Assembly (NCBI RefSeq): GCF_017592475.1
Contig: NZ_JAGFNP010000007.1
Span: forward strand, 1 to 64,000
Direction: 5' to 3'
Origin: Glycomyces niveus
GTDB taxonomy: Bacteria; Actinomycetota; Actinomycetes; Mycobacteriales; Micromonosporaceae
DNA length: 64,000 nucleotides
How positions within the stretch are numbered: the stretch's first letter is position 1; each line of letters begins with the position of its first letter. Both the position numbers and the translations under genes were made by a program. The notes below the pieces were generated by a model. It was not told the DNA's origin. It saw only the letters and a program-made list of their open reading frames with translations, and did no database searches. This document shows, piece after piece, positions 29,569-39,297 of this stretch.

Positions 29569-30846
29569 TCAGAGGGTCTCGACACCCTCGACACCGCGCA
29601 GCGCGCCCCGCGTGTCCAGCACCGGCACCCCGGCCGGCAGCGCGCCCGCCTGGTATTCGGCGTGGTGCGTGAGCAGCACGATCAGGTCCGCCTTCGCCGT
29701 CGCCAGCTCCGTCACCCGCTCGACCGGCTCCGCGCCGACACTCCACGCCGGCACGTGCGGGTCGTGGTACGACAGCTCCGCGCCCGCCGCGAGCAGCTTG
29801 CGCGCCACCGGCGTCGACGGCGACTCGCGCTGGTCGGCGATGTCCGGCTTGTAGGTCACACCCAGCAGCAGCACCCGCGCGCGCGAGAGCGCGAGGCCGC
29901 TCGCGTTCAGCTTCGCCATCGCGCGCGTCACCACGTACTCGGGCATCCGATTATTGATCTCCTGCGCCAGCTCCACGAACCGGAACGGGTACCCGAGCGT
30001 GCGCACCTTGTACGACAGGTAGTTCGGGTCGATCGGGATGCAGTGCCCGCCGACGCCCGGCCCGGGGTAGAACGCCTGGTATCCGAACGGCTTGGTCTTC
30101 GCGAGGTTGATCGCGTCCCACAGGTCCACGCCGAGCTCCCGGCAGAACACCGCCATCTCGTTGACGAGCGCGATGTTCACGTGCCGGTACGTGTTCTCCA
30201 GCAGCTTCGCCATCTCCGCCTCGCGCGGCCCCTTCGCCTCCACGATCTGGTCGATGAACTGCCCGTACAGGGCCTTCGCGGCCGCGGTGCACGCCGGGGT
30301 GAGCCCGCCGACGACCTTGGGCGTGTTGACGATCCCGTACACCGGGTTGCCCGGGTCGACCCGTTCGGGTGAGAACGCCAGGTGGAAGTCGACGCCCGCC
30401 TCGAGCCCGGACTCCTCGCGCAGGATCGGGGCGACGACCTCTTCGGTCGTGCCCGGGTACGTCGTGGACTCCAGGACCACGAGGGCCCCGCGCTGCAGGT
30501 GCCGCCCGGCCGCGTGCGACGCGCCGATGACGGCGGCGAGGTCGGGCCCGCCCGCCTCGCCGAGCGGCGTCGGCACGCAGATCACGATCGCCTTCGCGCG
30601 CGACTGCACCGCGGCGTCGGTCGAGGCGGTGTACCCGCCCTCGATCATGGCGGCGAGTTCGGCGTCCGAGACGTCGTCGATGTGGCTGGACCCCGCGTTG
30701 AGCGCGTCGACCACCCGCTGGGAGCGGTCGAGGCCGACGACCGTGAGGCCCTTGGCGATCGCCGCCTGGGCGAGCGGCAGGCCGACATAGCCCTGGCCGA
30801 CCACGACCAGGTCGATCGGGCGCGCTGCTTCGTCAACAGTTGCCAC
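29569..30846 (-). CDS. Nucleotide-sugar dehydrogenase (WecC/WbpA-like)
   Basis: A 425-residue UDP-sugar dehydrogenase of the family that oxidises C6 of UDP-N-acetylhexosamines or UDP-glucose in two NAD-dependent steps. VVVGQGYVGLPLA (14-26) binds NAD, and the catalytic cysteine C269 lies in PGPGVGGHCIPIDP, which is typical of the WecC/WbpA and Vi-antigen type rather than the GFGGGCLPKD type. The GTG start at 30846 follows AAAGGA. It would supply an aminouronic acid or uronic acid for the surface-glycan genes that follow. A second dehydrogenase of the other type is at 43.8 kb. Confidence 0.88.
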   Translation of the reverse strand: MATVDEAARPIDLVVVGQGYVGLPLAQAAIAKGLTVVGLDRSQRVVDALNAGSSHIDDVSDAELAAMIEGGYTASTDAAVQSRAKAIVICVPTPLGEAGGPDLAAVIGASHAAGRHLQRGALVVLESTTYPGTTEEVVAPILREESGLEAGVDFHLAFSPERVDPGNPVYGIVNTPKVVGGLTPACTAAAKALYGQFIDQIVEAKGPREAEMAKLLENTYRHVNIALVNEMAVFCRELGVDLWDAINLAKTKPFGYQAFYPGPGVGGHCIPIDPNYLSYKVRTLGYPFRFVELAQEINNRMPEYVVTRAMAKLNASGLALSRARVLLLGVTYKPDIADQRESPSTPVARKLLAAGAELSYHDPHVPAWSVGAEPVERVTELATAKADLIVLLTHHAEYQAGALPAGVPVLDTRGALRGVEGVETL

Positions 30847-31182
30847 AGTGGAGTCCTTTGCGATTCAGAGGCGTCTCGGAGTCTTCCGGGCCACATTAGC
30901 AATGGCGAACACTCCGATCCTGACCAGGTGAGATGGGGGTCCTTGTAGATCACTCGTTCATTCCGAGGACACCTCGGGTCAAGCCTTTCGTTGCCTTGTC
31001 AGGTTGTTCACCTGGTGCTCGAAAAGAGTTCACCATTCATTGCGCGGCCGCGAGAACTCGAGAATGGTTCGCCAATGGCGGCGGAAATTCGCCGTTTACA
31101 TGCGCCGATACACTTCCTGCGACGTGACACGCGCCCTATTCGCTGCCCAATCCGCGTGTGCGGCTGGGGCTACTATCGACCC
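30847..31182. other. Intergenic region with divergent promoters
   Basis: 336 nt without a supported gene between the divergent sugar dehydrogenase and glycosyltransferase genes. It is poorer in GC than its surroundings. TACTAT at 31171-31176 ends 6 nt before the glycosyltransferase ATG and suggests a leaderless transcript. No clear operator was recognised. Confidence 0.5.
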
Positions 31183-32373
31183 ATGCCCGCTCTGAGCATT
31201 GTCATCCCCGTATACGAGGCCGAGGATTACCTCCCCGGATGCCTCGACACCGTCATCGGCGACGGCGCCGGCGGGGACGCGCTCGAGATCGTCGTCGTCG
31301 ACGACTGCTCGCCCGACGGCTCCCGCGCCGTCGCCGAGCGCTACGCCGCCCGCGACGGCCGCATCAAAGTCATCACCACGCCCGCCAACGCCGGCTCCGG
31401 CCCGGCCCGCAACTTCGGTCTGGCGCAGGCGAACGGCGACTACGTCTGGTTCGTCGACGCCGACGACGAGCTCAAACCCGGCGCCGTCGAGCGGGTCCTC
31501 GCCGCCGTCGCCGGCCCCCGCCCGCCGGACGTCGTCCTCGTCCAGCACGAGAAGCGCCGCGACACCGGCGCCATCGAGACCGGCGAACTCCCCGAACTCG
31601 CCGAGCACTGCCCGGCCGACCCGAGCGGGTTCACACTCGCCGAATGGCCCCGCATCGTCGACTACACCCACACGCCGTGGACCAAGGTCTCCCGCCGCGA
31701 GTTCCTCACCGCCACCGGCCTCGGCTTCCCCACCGGCTGGTACACCGACATCCCGTGGACGTACGCGCTGCTGCGCCGCGCCGAGCGGATCTCGGTCGTC
31801 ACCGAATGCTGCTACCAGTGGCGCCAAAGGGCCGGGTCCTCCATCACCCGCACCCGCGACGACCGCCACTTCGACGTGTTCACGCAGTGGCAGCGCACCT
31901 GGGACGACTTCGAGGACGTCGACGACCCCGGCATCCGCGTCGCCCTGTTCAACCACATGGTCTGGCACCTCCTGCTCGTCATCGGCAACACCGAGCGGGT
32001 CGAGCCGAAGCAGCGGCGTGCGTTCTTCCGCCGCACCTCCGAGCTGTACCGCCGCTACCACCCGGGCCCGGAGGCCTGGCAGCCCGCGGCGGGCGTGACC
32101 GGCCTCAAGCAGCGGCTCCTCGCCGCCCGCGCCTACCTCGGATACGAGGCGTTCCGGCAGGTGTACCGGATCGCCAAGCGCGTCAACCGGTCCGGGCAGC
32201 CGGGCCGTCCGGCGCCCGCACCGGAGCCGACCGCGTCCGAAGTCGAGGCGTCCTCCGCGAACAGCTCGATGGGCGCCCCGAGCGGCGTCGGCGCTTCAGC
32301 GGCCCAGCAGGCGGCGGACGAGTCGCCGGGCCTTCCCGCGCAGCCCACGCTGCCCGCCCCGCGCGTGCCCTGA
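31183..32373 (+). CDS. Glycosyltransferase family 2
   Basis: A 396-residue GT-A type glycosyltransferase. It begins LSIVIPVYEAEDYLPGCLDTV, then VVVDDCSPDGSRAVAERYA and YVWFVDADDEL, where DADD is the DxD metal motif. DIPWTYALLRRAERISV and YQWRQR follow, as in capsule and teichoic-acid-type family 2 enzymes. The C-terminal 60 residues are Ala/Pro/Ser-rich with no family similarity. It adds a sugar to a cell-surface glycan in the cytoplasm or at the membrane. The 3-prime end overlaps the convergent glycosyltransferase gene by 78 nt. No ribosome binding site; probably leaderless. Confidence 0.88.
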   Translation: MPALSIVIPVYEAEDYLPGCLDTVIGDGAGGDALEIVVVDDCSPDGSRAVAERYAARDGRIKVITTPANAGSGPARNFGLAQANGDYVWFVDADDELKPGAVERVLAAVAGPRPPDVVLVQHEKRRDTGAIETGELPELAEHCPADPSGFTLAEWPRIVDYTHTPWTKVSRREFLTATGLGFPTGWYTDIPWTYALLRRAERISVVTECCYQWRQRAGSSITRTRDDRHFDVFTQWQRTWDDFEDVDDPGIRVALFNHMVWHLLLVIGNTERVEPKQRRAFFRRTSELYRRYHPGPEAWQPAAGVTGLKQRLLAARAYLGYEAFRQVYRIAKRVNRSGQPGRPAPAPEPTASEVEASSANSSMGAPSGVGASAAQQAADESPGLPAQPTLPAPRVP

Positions 32374-33786
32374 CCCGCCGCCCTCGGCGAGCGCACCGTT
32401 GAACGCACTCCCGCTGCCGCCCTTGACAGGACGGTCGGCGGGCGCGGTGAGCTTCGCACTGCCCCACACCGCGTCGATGCCGACGCCCAACCGCGCCGCG
32501 CGCGCCGCCGCGGCGGTCCGCTCGAGGCTCGCCACGCCGTGCGGGGTCGCGACCTCGACGAGCCCGAGCCGGTGCCGGTTCGCGTAGGAGACGAGCGACG
32601 CCACCGCGTCCGGCCCCGGCCGCACCGCGGCAGGGAGACGGATCACATACGGCACCTTCGGGTCCGGCTCCCACCCCGCCGCGAACGCGACGCGCGTCTC
32701 GCCGCGGAACGATTCGATGAGGAGACGCGCCTCCAGCGCCGGGTCGTCCAGCGGCGAATGCCGGCCGCTGTGCGGCTCGGGCCAATCGCCGACGAGCGTC
32801 ACCCGCACGTCCGGCACCGACCCCGACAGCAGCTCGTCCACCGTGGCCTCCAAGTCGAGCGACGGGTCCTCGCCCGCATCGACGACCACCTCCGCCAGCG
32901 GCGTCGCCCACCCACGCGCGGCCCTGGGCCGCTTCACATCCAGTTCAGGGACCCGGTTCGCGATGCGCGGCCGCCGGTACGCCTTCGCAAGCGCGCCGCG
33001 CTCGGCGATCTGCCGCGGCCCCAGATGCCACGCCGAAGACCGGTCGTCCGGCACGAACACCGCCCCGGCCTGATGCAGCCGGTACCCGAAGATCGTGTCC
33101 GAACCGAGCAGGACCTCAGCGTCCATCCCGCCCGCGGCGTCGAACAGGCTGCGGTGCACCGAGAACGACGCGCCCACGAACACCCGGAACGCCCGGTGGT
33201 CCGCCTGGCGCAGCCCCGCGGTCGCGTCGACGATCCGCTCGATCCACTGCGGCTCCGACGCCTCGGCATCGAACAGGTCCCCGGCCTTGCCCGCCCGGAC
33301 CGCGTCGAACACCGCCGCCGGGTCCAGGTCCCCCGCCCGGTACGCGACGAACCGCTTGTGGCCCAGCACCGCCAGGTAGTCCGCGGCGTGGTGCCAGCGC
33401 AACTGCGACTCGACGTGGTCGGCGAAGACGAGCATGTCCGCGTCCAGCCGCAGCACCACGTCGCCGCCGCTCGCGGCGACGCCGGCGTTCGTGGCGTGCG
33501 CCGACGCCCACCCACCCGGCGGGGACGCGATGATCCGAGTCGACTCGGGCCGGATCTCGGGAAGCCGCAGCGGCGGATCGGAGCCGTCGTCGACGACGAC
33601 CACGTCCAGCAGCGCCGCCGGATACGTCTGGGCGGCCAGGGACGCGAGCGTCACGTCGAGCTTGTCCTGCTGGCCGTGCGCCGGGACGACGACCGTGACC
33701 GAGAGGTGCGGCTCCCAGCCGTCGCCGGGCCGCACGAGTGGCCCGTAGTCGTTGCCGCGCAGCGCGGGCGAGGGCACGGCGTTCAC
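32296..33786 (-). CDS. Glycosyltransferase family 2 (paralogue of the upstream gene)
   Basis: A 496-residue glycosyltransferase. The N-terminal GT-A half has LSVTVVVPAHGQQDKLDVTL, VVVDDGSDPPLRLPE, a DXD in LRLDADMLVF and the characteristic RWHHAADYLAVLGHKRFV. The second half contains another alpha/beta region (about 300-450) and a basic end, RGLRGKARRLVRRLLGR. It is a close paralogue of the gene at 33783-35276; both share the start region and the HHAADYLAVLGHKRFV block. Its GTG start overlaps the stop of that gene (GTGA at 33783-33786), so they are co-translated. The 3-prime end overlaps a convergent glycosyltransferase. Confidence 0.87.
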   Translation of the reverse strand: MNAVPSPALRGNDYGPLVRPGDGWEPHLSVTVVVPAHGQQDKLDVTLASLAAQTYPAALLDVVVVDDGSDPPLRLPEIRPESTRIIASPPGGWASAHATNAGVAASGGDVVLRLDADMLVFADHVESQLRWHHAADYLAVLGHKRFVAYRAGDLDPAAVFDAVRAGKAGDLFDAEASEPQWIERIVDATAGLRQADHRAFRVFVGASFSVHRSLFDAAGGMDAEVLLGSDTIFGYRLHQAGAVFVPDDRSSAWHLGPRQIAERGALAKAYRRPRIANRVPELDVKRPRAARGWATPLAEVVVDAGEDPSLDLEATVDELLSGSVPDVRVTLVGDWPEPHSGRHSPLDDPALEARLLIESFRGETRVAFAAGWEPDPKVPYVIRLPAAVRPGPDAVASLVSYANRHRLGLVEVATPHGVASLERTAAAARAARLGVGIDAVWGSAKLTAPADRPVKGGSGSAFNGALAEGGGSGHARGGQRGLRGKARRLVRRLLGR

Positions 33787-35276
33787 CGGCGCAGGAGGGC
33801 GCGCAGGCGCGCGCGCTGGCGGGCGTCGAAGAAGCGGCGCAGGATCCGGCGGGCGGCGTCAGGCGGGCCGGGCTCGTACACCGTCGGCCCGGGTTCGCGG
33901 GCGGCGAGCCCGGTGTACCGGTCGGCGCCCCAGATGCCCGCGACCACCTGGTCGAGGCCGGTGCCACCGGTGATGTGCCGGGCGCGGGCGAACGCGGCGG
34001 TGCGTTCGAGCCGCGCGGGCGGCGCGTCGGGGAGATCGGCGAGGACGAGGCCGGCGTCGACGCGTTCCATCGCGGCGAGGAGCTTCCCGATGCTCTTGGC
34101 GTGCAGCGGGACCGGCCGGGGGAGGAGCAGCCGGTAGGGGACGGCCGGGTCGGCGGCGGGCGCCTCGGCCGCGATGCGCACGCGCGCCTCGACGTCGTAG
34201 GCCTCCTCGATGAGGCGCAGCTGCGCGCCGTCGCCGGCGAGGATCGAGGCGCGGTCCTGCGGGGCCGGGCCCTGCCCGGTGACGAGCGTGATCCGGGCGT
34301 CCTGCCCGGCGAGGACGGGCGCGACGCACGCGTCCACTTCGGCCGCGGTCGCGTCCGCGACGTCGATGACGACGTCCACCAGCGGGACCCGCCACGCGCG
34401 TGGCGGCGCGGTGAGGCGCATCCCGTGCAGGGGCACCCGCTGCGCGATGTACGGGACGCGCTGGTGGCGGCCCTCGTCCCACTTCTGCACCATCTGCGGC
34501 ATGCCCAGATGCCATGCGGAGGACGCGGTCTCGGGGACGAACACGGCGCCGGCCTGCGCCAGCCGGTACGCGAACTCGGTGTCGGAACCGAGCCGCAGCG
34601 CGGTGTCGAGCCCCCCGACCGCTTTGAAGAAGTCGCGGTGCACGGAGTTGGTGGCGCCCACGAAGACCCGGAAGATCCCGGGATGGTGCTGGACGAGCCC
34701 GCCCGTGTCGGCGATGACGTTCTCGATCCAGTGCGGCACCGAGTCCTCGACCGCGAACAGCGCCTCCGCCTCGCCCGCGGCCACCTTCTCATGCACCTGC
34801 TCGGGCGTGAACCGCCCCGGCTCCCACTCGACGAACCGCTTGTGCCCCAGCACGGCCAGGTAGTCGGCGGCGTGGTGCCAGCGCATCTGCTGCTCGACGT
34901 GGTCGTGGTAGGCGACCATGTCGGCGTCGAGGCGCAGCAGCACCTGCCCGTCGGCATGGCCCGCACCGGTGTTGACGGCGTGCGCCGACCCCCAGGACTC
35001 GCCCGCGGTCGCGACGAGCCGCGTGTGCTCGGGCCGCAGTTCGGGCAGGCGCAAGGGGGGCGCGGAATTGTCGTCGACGACGACGACTTCCATGAGGCCG
35101 GCCGGATAGGACTGCGCGGCGAGCGCCGCCAATACCAGGTCCAGTTCGCCCTGTCCCCCATAGGCGGGAACGATGACGCTCACCGCGAGACTCGGCTTCC
35201 AATCACCCGGAACTGGCGGGTGCAGGGCCCTATAGTCGTTGCGGACGATGCGCGGGCGTTTCGGTGAGTCGCTCAT
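33783..35276 (-). CDS. Glycosyltransferase family 2
   Basis: A 497-residue glycosyltransferase with LAVSVIVPAYGGQGELDLVL, VVVDDNSAPPLRLPE, LRLDADMVAY (DxD), RWHHAADYLAVLGHKRFV and DTEFAYRLAQAGAVFVPE. A second alpha/beta region follows at 300-440. It is 5-prime of its paralogue and translationally coupled with it. The ATG at 35276 (MSDSPKRPR) is preferred; an extension to 35438 has no family similarity. No strong ribosome binding site is visible, but TATCGT lies 9 nt upstream, so a very short leader is possible. Probable role: assembly of a surface glycan together with the divergent two-domain transferase. Confidence 0.85.
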   Translation of the reverse strand: MSDSPKRPRIVRNDYRALHPPVPGDWKPSLAVSVIVPAYGGQGELDLVLAALAAQSYPAGLMEVVVVDDNSAPPLRLPELRPEHTRLVATAGESWGSAHAVNTGAGHADGQVLLRLDADMVAYHDHVEQQMRWHHAADYLAVLGHKRFVEWEPGRFTPEQVHEKVAAGEAEALFAVEDSVPHWIENVIADTGGLVQHHPGIFRVFVGATNSVHRDFFKAVGGLDTALRLGSDTEFAYRLAQAGAVFVPETASSAWHLGMPQMVQKWDEGRHQRVPYIAQRVPLHGMRLTAPPRAWRVPLVDVVIDVADATAAEVDACVAPVLAGQDARITLVTGQGPAPQDRASILAGDGAQLRLIEEAYDVEARVRIAAEAPAADPAVPYRLLLPRPVPLHAKSIGKLLAAMERVDAGLVLADLPDAPPARLERTAAFARARHITGGTGLDQVVAGIWGADRYTGLAAREPGPTVYEPGPPDAARRILRRFFDARQRARLRALLRR

Positions 35277-35439
35277 TTCGCGCCCACGATATCCCGCGCC
35301 CGTAAATGAGGATTGACCGGCTTCCCAGTTCAACAGCTGTTTACGCGAGAGAAGAGCATTGTTCTTATTCAATTCAGCCTTATTGCCATTGGACACGCGA
35401 AGATCTGGGCGGAATGCAACCTGGAGATGAACGGACAAG

Positions 35440-37968
35440 ATGAACGCAGCTGACGAGACCGCGCGCTATCCGGGCCGACTCACCGACGACCTCCTGGTGC
35501 GCGCGGGCGAGCGGGCGCCCGGCACGATGGCCGCGACCGCGCTGCGGACCCGCTCCCCGGGGGCCCGGCACCTGCTCGCCAGGGCCGCATCACGTTCGCT
35601 CGACCTGCCCTCGCTCATCGCCGCCGCGCACGCCCGCGACAGGGAACCGGAGGTGAACGCCGCCGCGCTCGCGTCCCTCGCGTACGTCGTCGGCCTCCAG
35701 ACCGGCGCCGAACAGGACCGCCGGGACGCCCTGGCGCTCTTCGACCTCGCCCTCGACACCGGCGGCGTGCGCCGGGTGAGCCCGCGCGAGGCCGCCGTCC
35801 ACGCGCAGCTCGCGTACGTCCTCGGCGAACCCGGTAAGGCCCGGAGCCTCATGCGCCGCTACGGCAGGCACCTGCCGGGGCTGGAGCGGGCGGCGCTGGC
35901 CGCGGATCTGGCGCATCCGGACGCGGGCGGGGACGAGGTCGCGTGGGTGAAGCGGCTCGGCGCGCTGTCGGGGCAGCGGGGGCTGCGGCTCGGTCCGGCC
36001 TCAGCGGACGGCGAGGTGCTGCCGTGGTTCGACCGGTTGCGGGCGGTGCCGGTGCCGAAGGTCCGTTCGGGGCCGCTGGTGTCGGTGGTGATGACCGCGT
36101 ACCGGCCCGGCCGCGCGCTGCTGACGGCGGTGCGGTCGCTGCTCGACGGGGCGTGGGCGAACCTTGAGGTCCTCGTCGTCGACGACGCGTCGGGGCCGGA
36201 GTTCGACGCGGTCCTCGACGCGGCGGCGGCGCTCGACGAGCGGGTGCGGGTGATACGCCGGGAGGTGAACGGCGGGACGTTCGCGGCCCGCAACACCGCG
36301 TTCGACGCCGCGACCGGGGAGTTCGTGACCGGTCTGGACTCGGACGACTGGGCGGCGCCGAGCCGGTTGGCGCGGTCGGTCGCGCCGCTCCTGGCTGAGC
36401 CGGGACTCCAGTTGACGTACGGGGAGGCGTTCCTGTGCAACGAGGACCTCACCGTCACCCGGCCCGGCCGGGTGCTGACGACGGTGTCGACGGCGTCGAT
36501 GACGTTCCGCCGCAGCATCCTCGACCGGATCGGCTACTACGACGAGGTCCGCAAGGGCGCCGACACCGAGTTCCTGCACCGGGTCGCGGCGGCGTTCGGC
36601 GACGGCGCGGTCCGCCGCCTCCCCGTGCGGGACACGATCATGCGGCAGGCGCCCGGGTCGCTCTCCCGCGACGAGTTCGGGCCCGGCTGGAAGCACCCCG
36701 CGCGCCGCGCCTACCAGTCCGCGTACCCCCTCTGGCACGACGCGATCCGCGCCGGCGCCGACCCGTACCTGCCCAAAGCCCCCGCGCGGCGCCCGTTCTG
36801 GGCCCCCTACCACGCGGCCGTGGCCAGGGCCGAGCAGCGGCAGCGCCGCTTCGACGTCGTGTTCTGCCTCGACTGGCGGCCCTTCGGCGGCCCCCAGAAG
36901 TCCATGCTGGAGGAGATCCGCGCCCTCCAGGCCGCCGGCCTGGACGTCGCCGTCATGCACCTGGAGTCGTGGCGGCACATGACCGTCGAGGACCGGCCCA
37001 TGTGCAGGCCGTTCCAGCGGCTCGTCAACAGCGGCGCCGTGGAGCAGGTCCTCGTCACCGACGACGTCGTCTGCGACCTCCTCGTGCTCCGCTACCCGCC
37101 GATCCTGCAGTTCCGGTCCGGGGAGCGCTCGAACGTGCGCCCCGAGCGGATGATCGTCCTCGCCAACCAGGCCCCGCACGAACGCGACGGCTCCGACGCC
37201 CGCTACGTCCCCGACGCCTGCCACGCCAACGCCGTCGACATGTTCGGCGTCGAACCCCTCTGGGTCCCGCAGGGACCCCAAGTGCGCGAAGCGCTCGCCG
37301 ATCTGACCGCCGGGACCCTCGCCGACTTCGACATGCCCGGCATCCTCGACGCCGCCGCGATCGCCCCCGCCCGCACCGGGTTCCGGTCCGTCCTCCCCGT
37401 CGTCGGCCGCCACTCCCGCGACGACCGCACCAAATGGCCCGCCGCCGCCGACCTCTCTCTCATCTACCCCGGGGACGGCCGCTGGGACGTGCGCATCATG
37501 GGCGGCGCCGCCGCCGTCGCCCGCATCACCGGCCAGGACCCGCCCACCGCCTGGACCTGCTACGGCTTCGACGAGACCGACGTCGAATCCTTCCTGTACC
37601 AGCTCGACTTCTGGATCTACTTCCCCCACCCGCAGCAGTACGAGGCGTTCGGCCGCGCCGTCCTCGAAGCGCTCGCCGCCGGATGCGTCGCGATCCTGCC
37701 CCACCGGTTCGCGCCCGTCTTCGGCGACGCCGCCCTCTACTGCGAACCGTCCGAAGTGGCCGGACTCGTGGACGGCCTCTACGCCGACCCCGACCGGTTC
37801 CTCGACCAGAGCGCCCTCGCCCAACAGCGCGTCCGCGAACGCTTCAGCCACGACTCCTACCGCCGGCTCGTGGCCGACCTCCTCGCCCGACCCGCCGGCG
37901 CAGACGTCGCCGCGGACCTCGCGGCCGTCGCCGAGCAGCCCGCCCGCCCCAGTCCCGTCGCCCGATGA
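35440..37968 (+). CDS. Two-domain glycosyltransferase (GT2 plus GT4-like)
   Basis: An 842-residue protein. Residues 1-200 are helical, possibly TPR-like. A GT-A family 2 domain spans about 210-420: LVSVVMTAYRPGRALLTAV, VVVDDASGPEFD, GLDSDDW with the DxD, and YDEVRKGADTEFLHR. A GT-B-like domain spans about 480-800: FDVVFCLDWRPFGGPQKSMLEEI, and near its end YEAFGRAVLEALAAGCVAILP with the E-x7-E pattern. Two active sites suggest that it adds two sugars or polymerises a repeat. It overlaps the next small gene by 4 nt. Third-position usage changes from G-rich to C/A near 36.6 kb, close to the end of the first domain. Confidence 0.83.
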   Translation: MNAADETARYPGRLTDDLLVRAGERAPGTMAATALRTRSPGARHLLARAASRSLDLPSLIAAAHARDREPEVNAAALASLAYVVGLQTGAEQDRRDALALFDLALDTGGVRRVSPREAAVHAQLAYVLGEPGKARSLMRRYGRHLPGLERAALAADLAHPDAGGDEVAWVKRLGALSGQRGLRLGPASADGEVLPWFDRLRAVPVPKVRSGPLVSVVMTAYRPGRALLTAVRSLLDGAWANLEVLVVDDASGPEFDAVLDAAAALDERVRVIRREVNGGTFAARNTAFDAATGEFVTGLDSDDWAAPSRLARSVAPLLAEPGLQLTYGEAFLCNEDLTVTRPGRVLTTVSTASMTFRRSILDRIGYYDEVRKGADTEFLHRVAAAFGDGAVRRLPVRDTIMRQAPGSLSRDEFGPGWKHPARRAYQSAYPLWHDAIRAGADPYLPKAPARRPFWAPYHAAVARAEQRQRRFDVVFCLDWRPFGGPQKSMLEEIRALQAAGLDVAVMHLESWRHMTVEDRPMCRPFQRLVNSGAVEQVLVTDDVVCDLLVLRYPPILQFRSGERSNVRPERMIVLANQAPHERDGSDARYVPDACHANAVDMFGVEPLWVPQGPQVREALADLTAGTLADFDMPGILDAAAIAPARTGFRSVLPVVGRHSRDDRTKWPAAADLSLIYPGDGRWDVRIMGGAAAVARITGQDPPTAWTCYGFDETDVESFLYQLDFWIYFPHPQQYEAFGRAVLEALAAGCVAILPHRFAPVFGDAALYCEPSEVAGLVDGLYADPDRFLDQSALAQQRVRERFSHDSYRRLVADLLARPAGADVAADLAAVAEQPARPSPVAR

Positions 37969-38312
37969 GAGAGACCGCGATGAAGCAGATCCTCAAAGCC
38001 GCCTACAACCGCCTCGGCCGACCCGCGCCCGCGCACGTCGCCGCCGCCGCGGCGGTCCTCGCGGCGCTCGCGCTCCTCGCCGTCGCCCTCTTCGGCGGCC
38101 AGCGCCTGGTGTGGGTCGTCTCATCGCTGATGAGCCTGATCACGCTGGGCGCGCTCGCGCTGGTGTGGAACGAGAGCCGCCAGACCCGCCTCGAGGCGCG
38201 CGCGTCCGCCGAGCGCGCCGAGGTCACCCTGCGCCGCATCCTGGCCGCGTTCGAGGTCGAACGCCTGGCAGCGGAGCGGCGGCGCGCCGCCGAACGCGAC
38301 CGCGCGGCCTGA
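37965..38312 (+). CDS. Small two-helix membrane protein, unknown function
   Basis: A 115-residue protein that I do not recognise. Two hydrophobic segments (about 25-46 and 50-68) are followed by a long charged helix rich in Arg, Glu and Ala (about 70-115) that is likely to form a coiled coil in the cytoplasm. The ATG at 37965 overlaps the stop of the glycosyltransferase gene (ATGA); an alternative ATG at 37980 has GAGAGAG in front of it. Being coupled to a glycosyltransferase and followed by an export ATPase, it may be an accessory protein of glycan assembly; this is inference. Confidence 0.6.
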   Translation: MRETAMKQILKAAYNRLGRPAPAHVAAAAAVLAALALLAVALFGGQRLVWVVSSLMSLITLGALALVWNESRQTRLEARASAERAEVTLRRILAAFEVERLAAERRRAAERDRAA

Positions 38313-38382
38313 CCGGAGCGCCCCCGGGGGGACATGAGGAAGCTCTCCGATCTGCCGCGAGCTGCCGAAAACCGCCGGGCGG

Positions 38383-38388
38383 TACTAT
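38383..38388 (+). promoter_or_regulatory. Possible -10 element for the export ATPase gene
   Basis: TACTAT lies about 55 nt upstream of the ATPase ATG at 38443, which in this case has a strong ribosome binding site GGGAGGG. Confidence 0.4.
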
Positions 38389-38442
38389 TGGCGCGCCATC
38401 GACCAGCTGCACAGCAACCACCTGTCCGGGAGGGCCGCCCCC

Positions 38443-39297
38443 ATGGAAGAGCCGATCATCCAGGCTCGTGACCTCGGGATCTGCTTCGCGAAAGGCAAGC
38501 AGAAGAAAGGCCGGGTCAAAGACCTCTTCGTCAGGCGCTCCGCCAACAAGAAGGGCGCCGCGGCGCAGGACTTCTGGCCGCTGCGCCACGTCAACTTCGA
38601 CATCTTCCCCGGCGAGGCCGTCGGCATCATCGGCCGCAACGGCACCGGCAAGTCGACGCTGCTGCGGCTCATCACCGGCGTGCTCATCCCCGACGAGGGG
38701 TACGTGCGCCGCGAGGGCCGCGTGGCCCCGCTCATCGCGCTCTCCGCGGGCTTCTCTGGCGACCTCACCGGCCGCGAGAACGTCAACCTCGTGGGCGCGC
38801 TGCACGGCATGACCAACAAGGAGATCAAGGCCAAGTACGACGAGATCGTCGAGTTCTCCGAGCTCGAGGACTTCATGGACACGCCCTTGAAGCACTACTC
38901 GTCGGGCATGAAGGTGCGCCTCGGCTTCGGCGTCATCACGCAGCTGCCGCACCCGATCCTCCTGGTCGACGAGGCGCTCGCCGTCGGCGACGCCGCGTTC
39001 AAGCGCAAGTGCCAGGCCGTCATCGCGAACCTGCTCGAGCAGGGCCGCACCCTCGTGTTCGTCTCCCACTCCGAGGGCGACCTGAAGAAGTACTGCAAGC
39101 GCGGGATCTTCCTCGACGCCGGCACGCTCGAGACCGACGGCACCGTCGAAGAGGCCCTCGCCGCGTACAAGGCCGCCGAGAAGCGCGACGCCGACGCCAA
39201 GGCCGAGAAGAAGAAGCGCGAGCAGGCGGCGAAGGCCGCCGCGGAGCAGGCCGCCGCTCCGGCCCCCGTCCCGGGAGCGGTCGAGGCGGCCACGTGA
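38443..39297 (+). CDS. ABC transporter ATPase for surface polysaccharide/teichoic acid export (Wzt/TagH-like)
   Basis: A 284-residue ATPase with Walker A GRNGTGKSTLLRL, the shortened signature YSSGMKVRLGF and Walker B ILLVDEALAVGD. The YSSGM and DEALAVGD forms are characteristic of polysaccharide and polyol-phosphate exporters. An Ala/Lys-rich tail (about 245-284) follows instead of a carbohydrate-binding domain. The N terminus carries a basic insertion (KGKQKKGRVKDLFVRRSANKK in part). The partner ABC-2 permease is not in the window. Its stop overlaps the GTG of the phosphatidyltransferase gene. GGGAGGG precedes the ATG. Confidence 0.88.
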   Translation: MEEPIIQARDLGICFAKGKQKKGRVKDLFVRRSANKKGAAAQDFWPLRHVNFDIFPGEAVGIIGRNGTGKSTLLRLITGVLIPDEGYVRREGRVAPLIALSAGFSGDLTGRENVNLVGALHGMTNKEIKAKYDEIVEFSELEDFMDTPLKHYSSGMKVRLGFGVITQLPHPILLVDEALAVGDAAFKRKCQAVIANLLEQGRTLVFVSHSEGDLKKYCKRGIFLDAGTLETDGTVEEALAAYKAAEKRDADAKAEKKKREQAAKAAAEQAAAPAPVPGAVEAAT

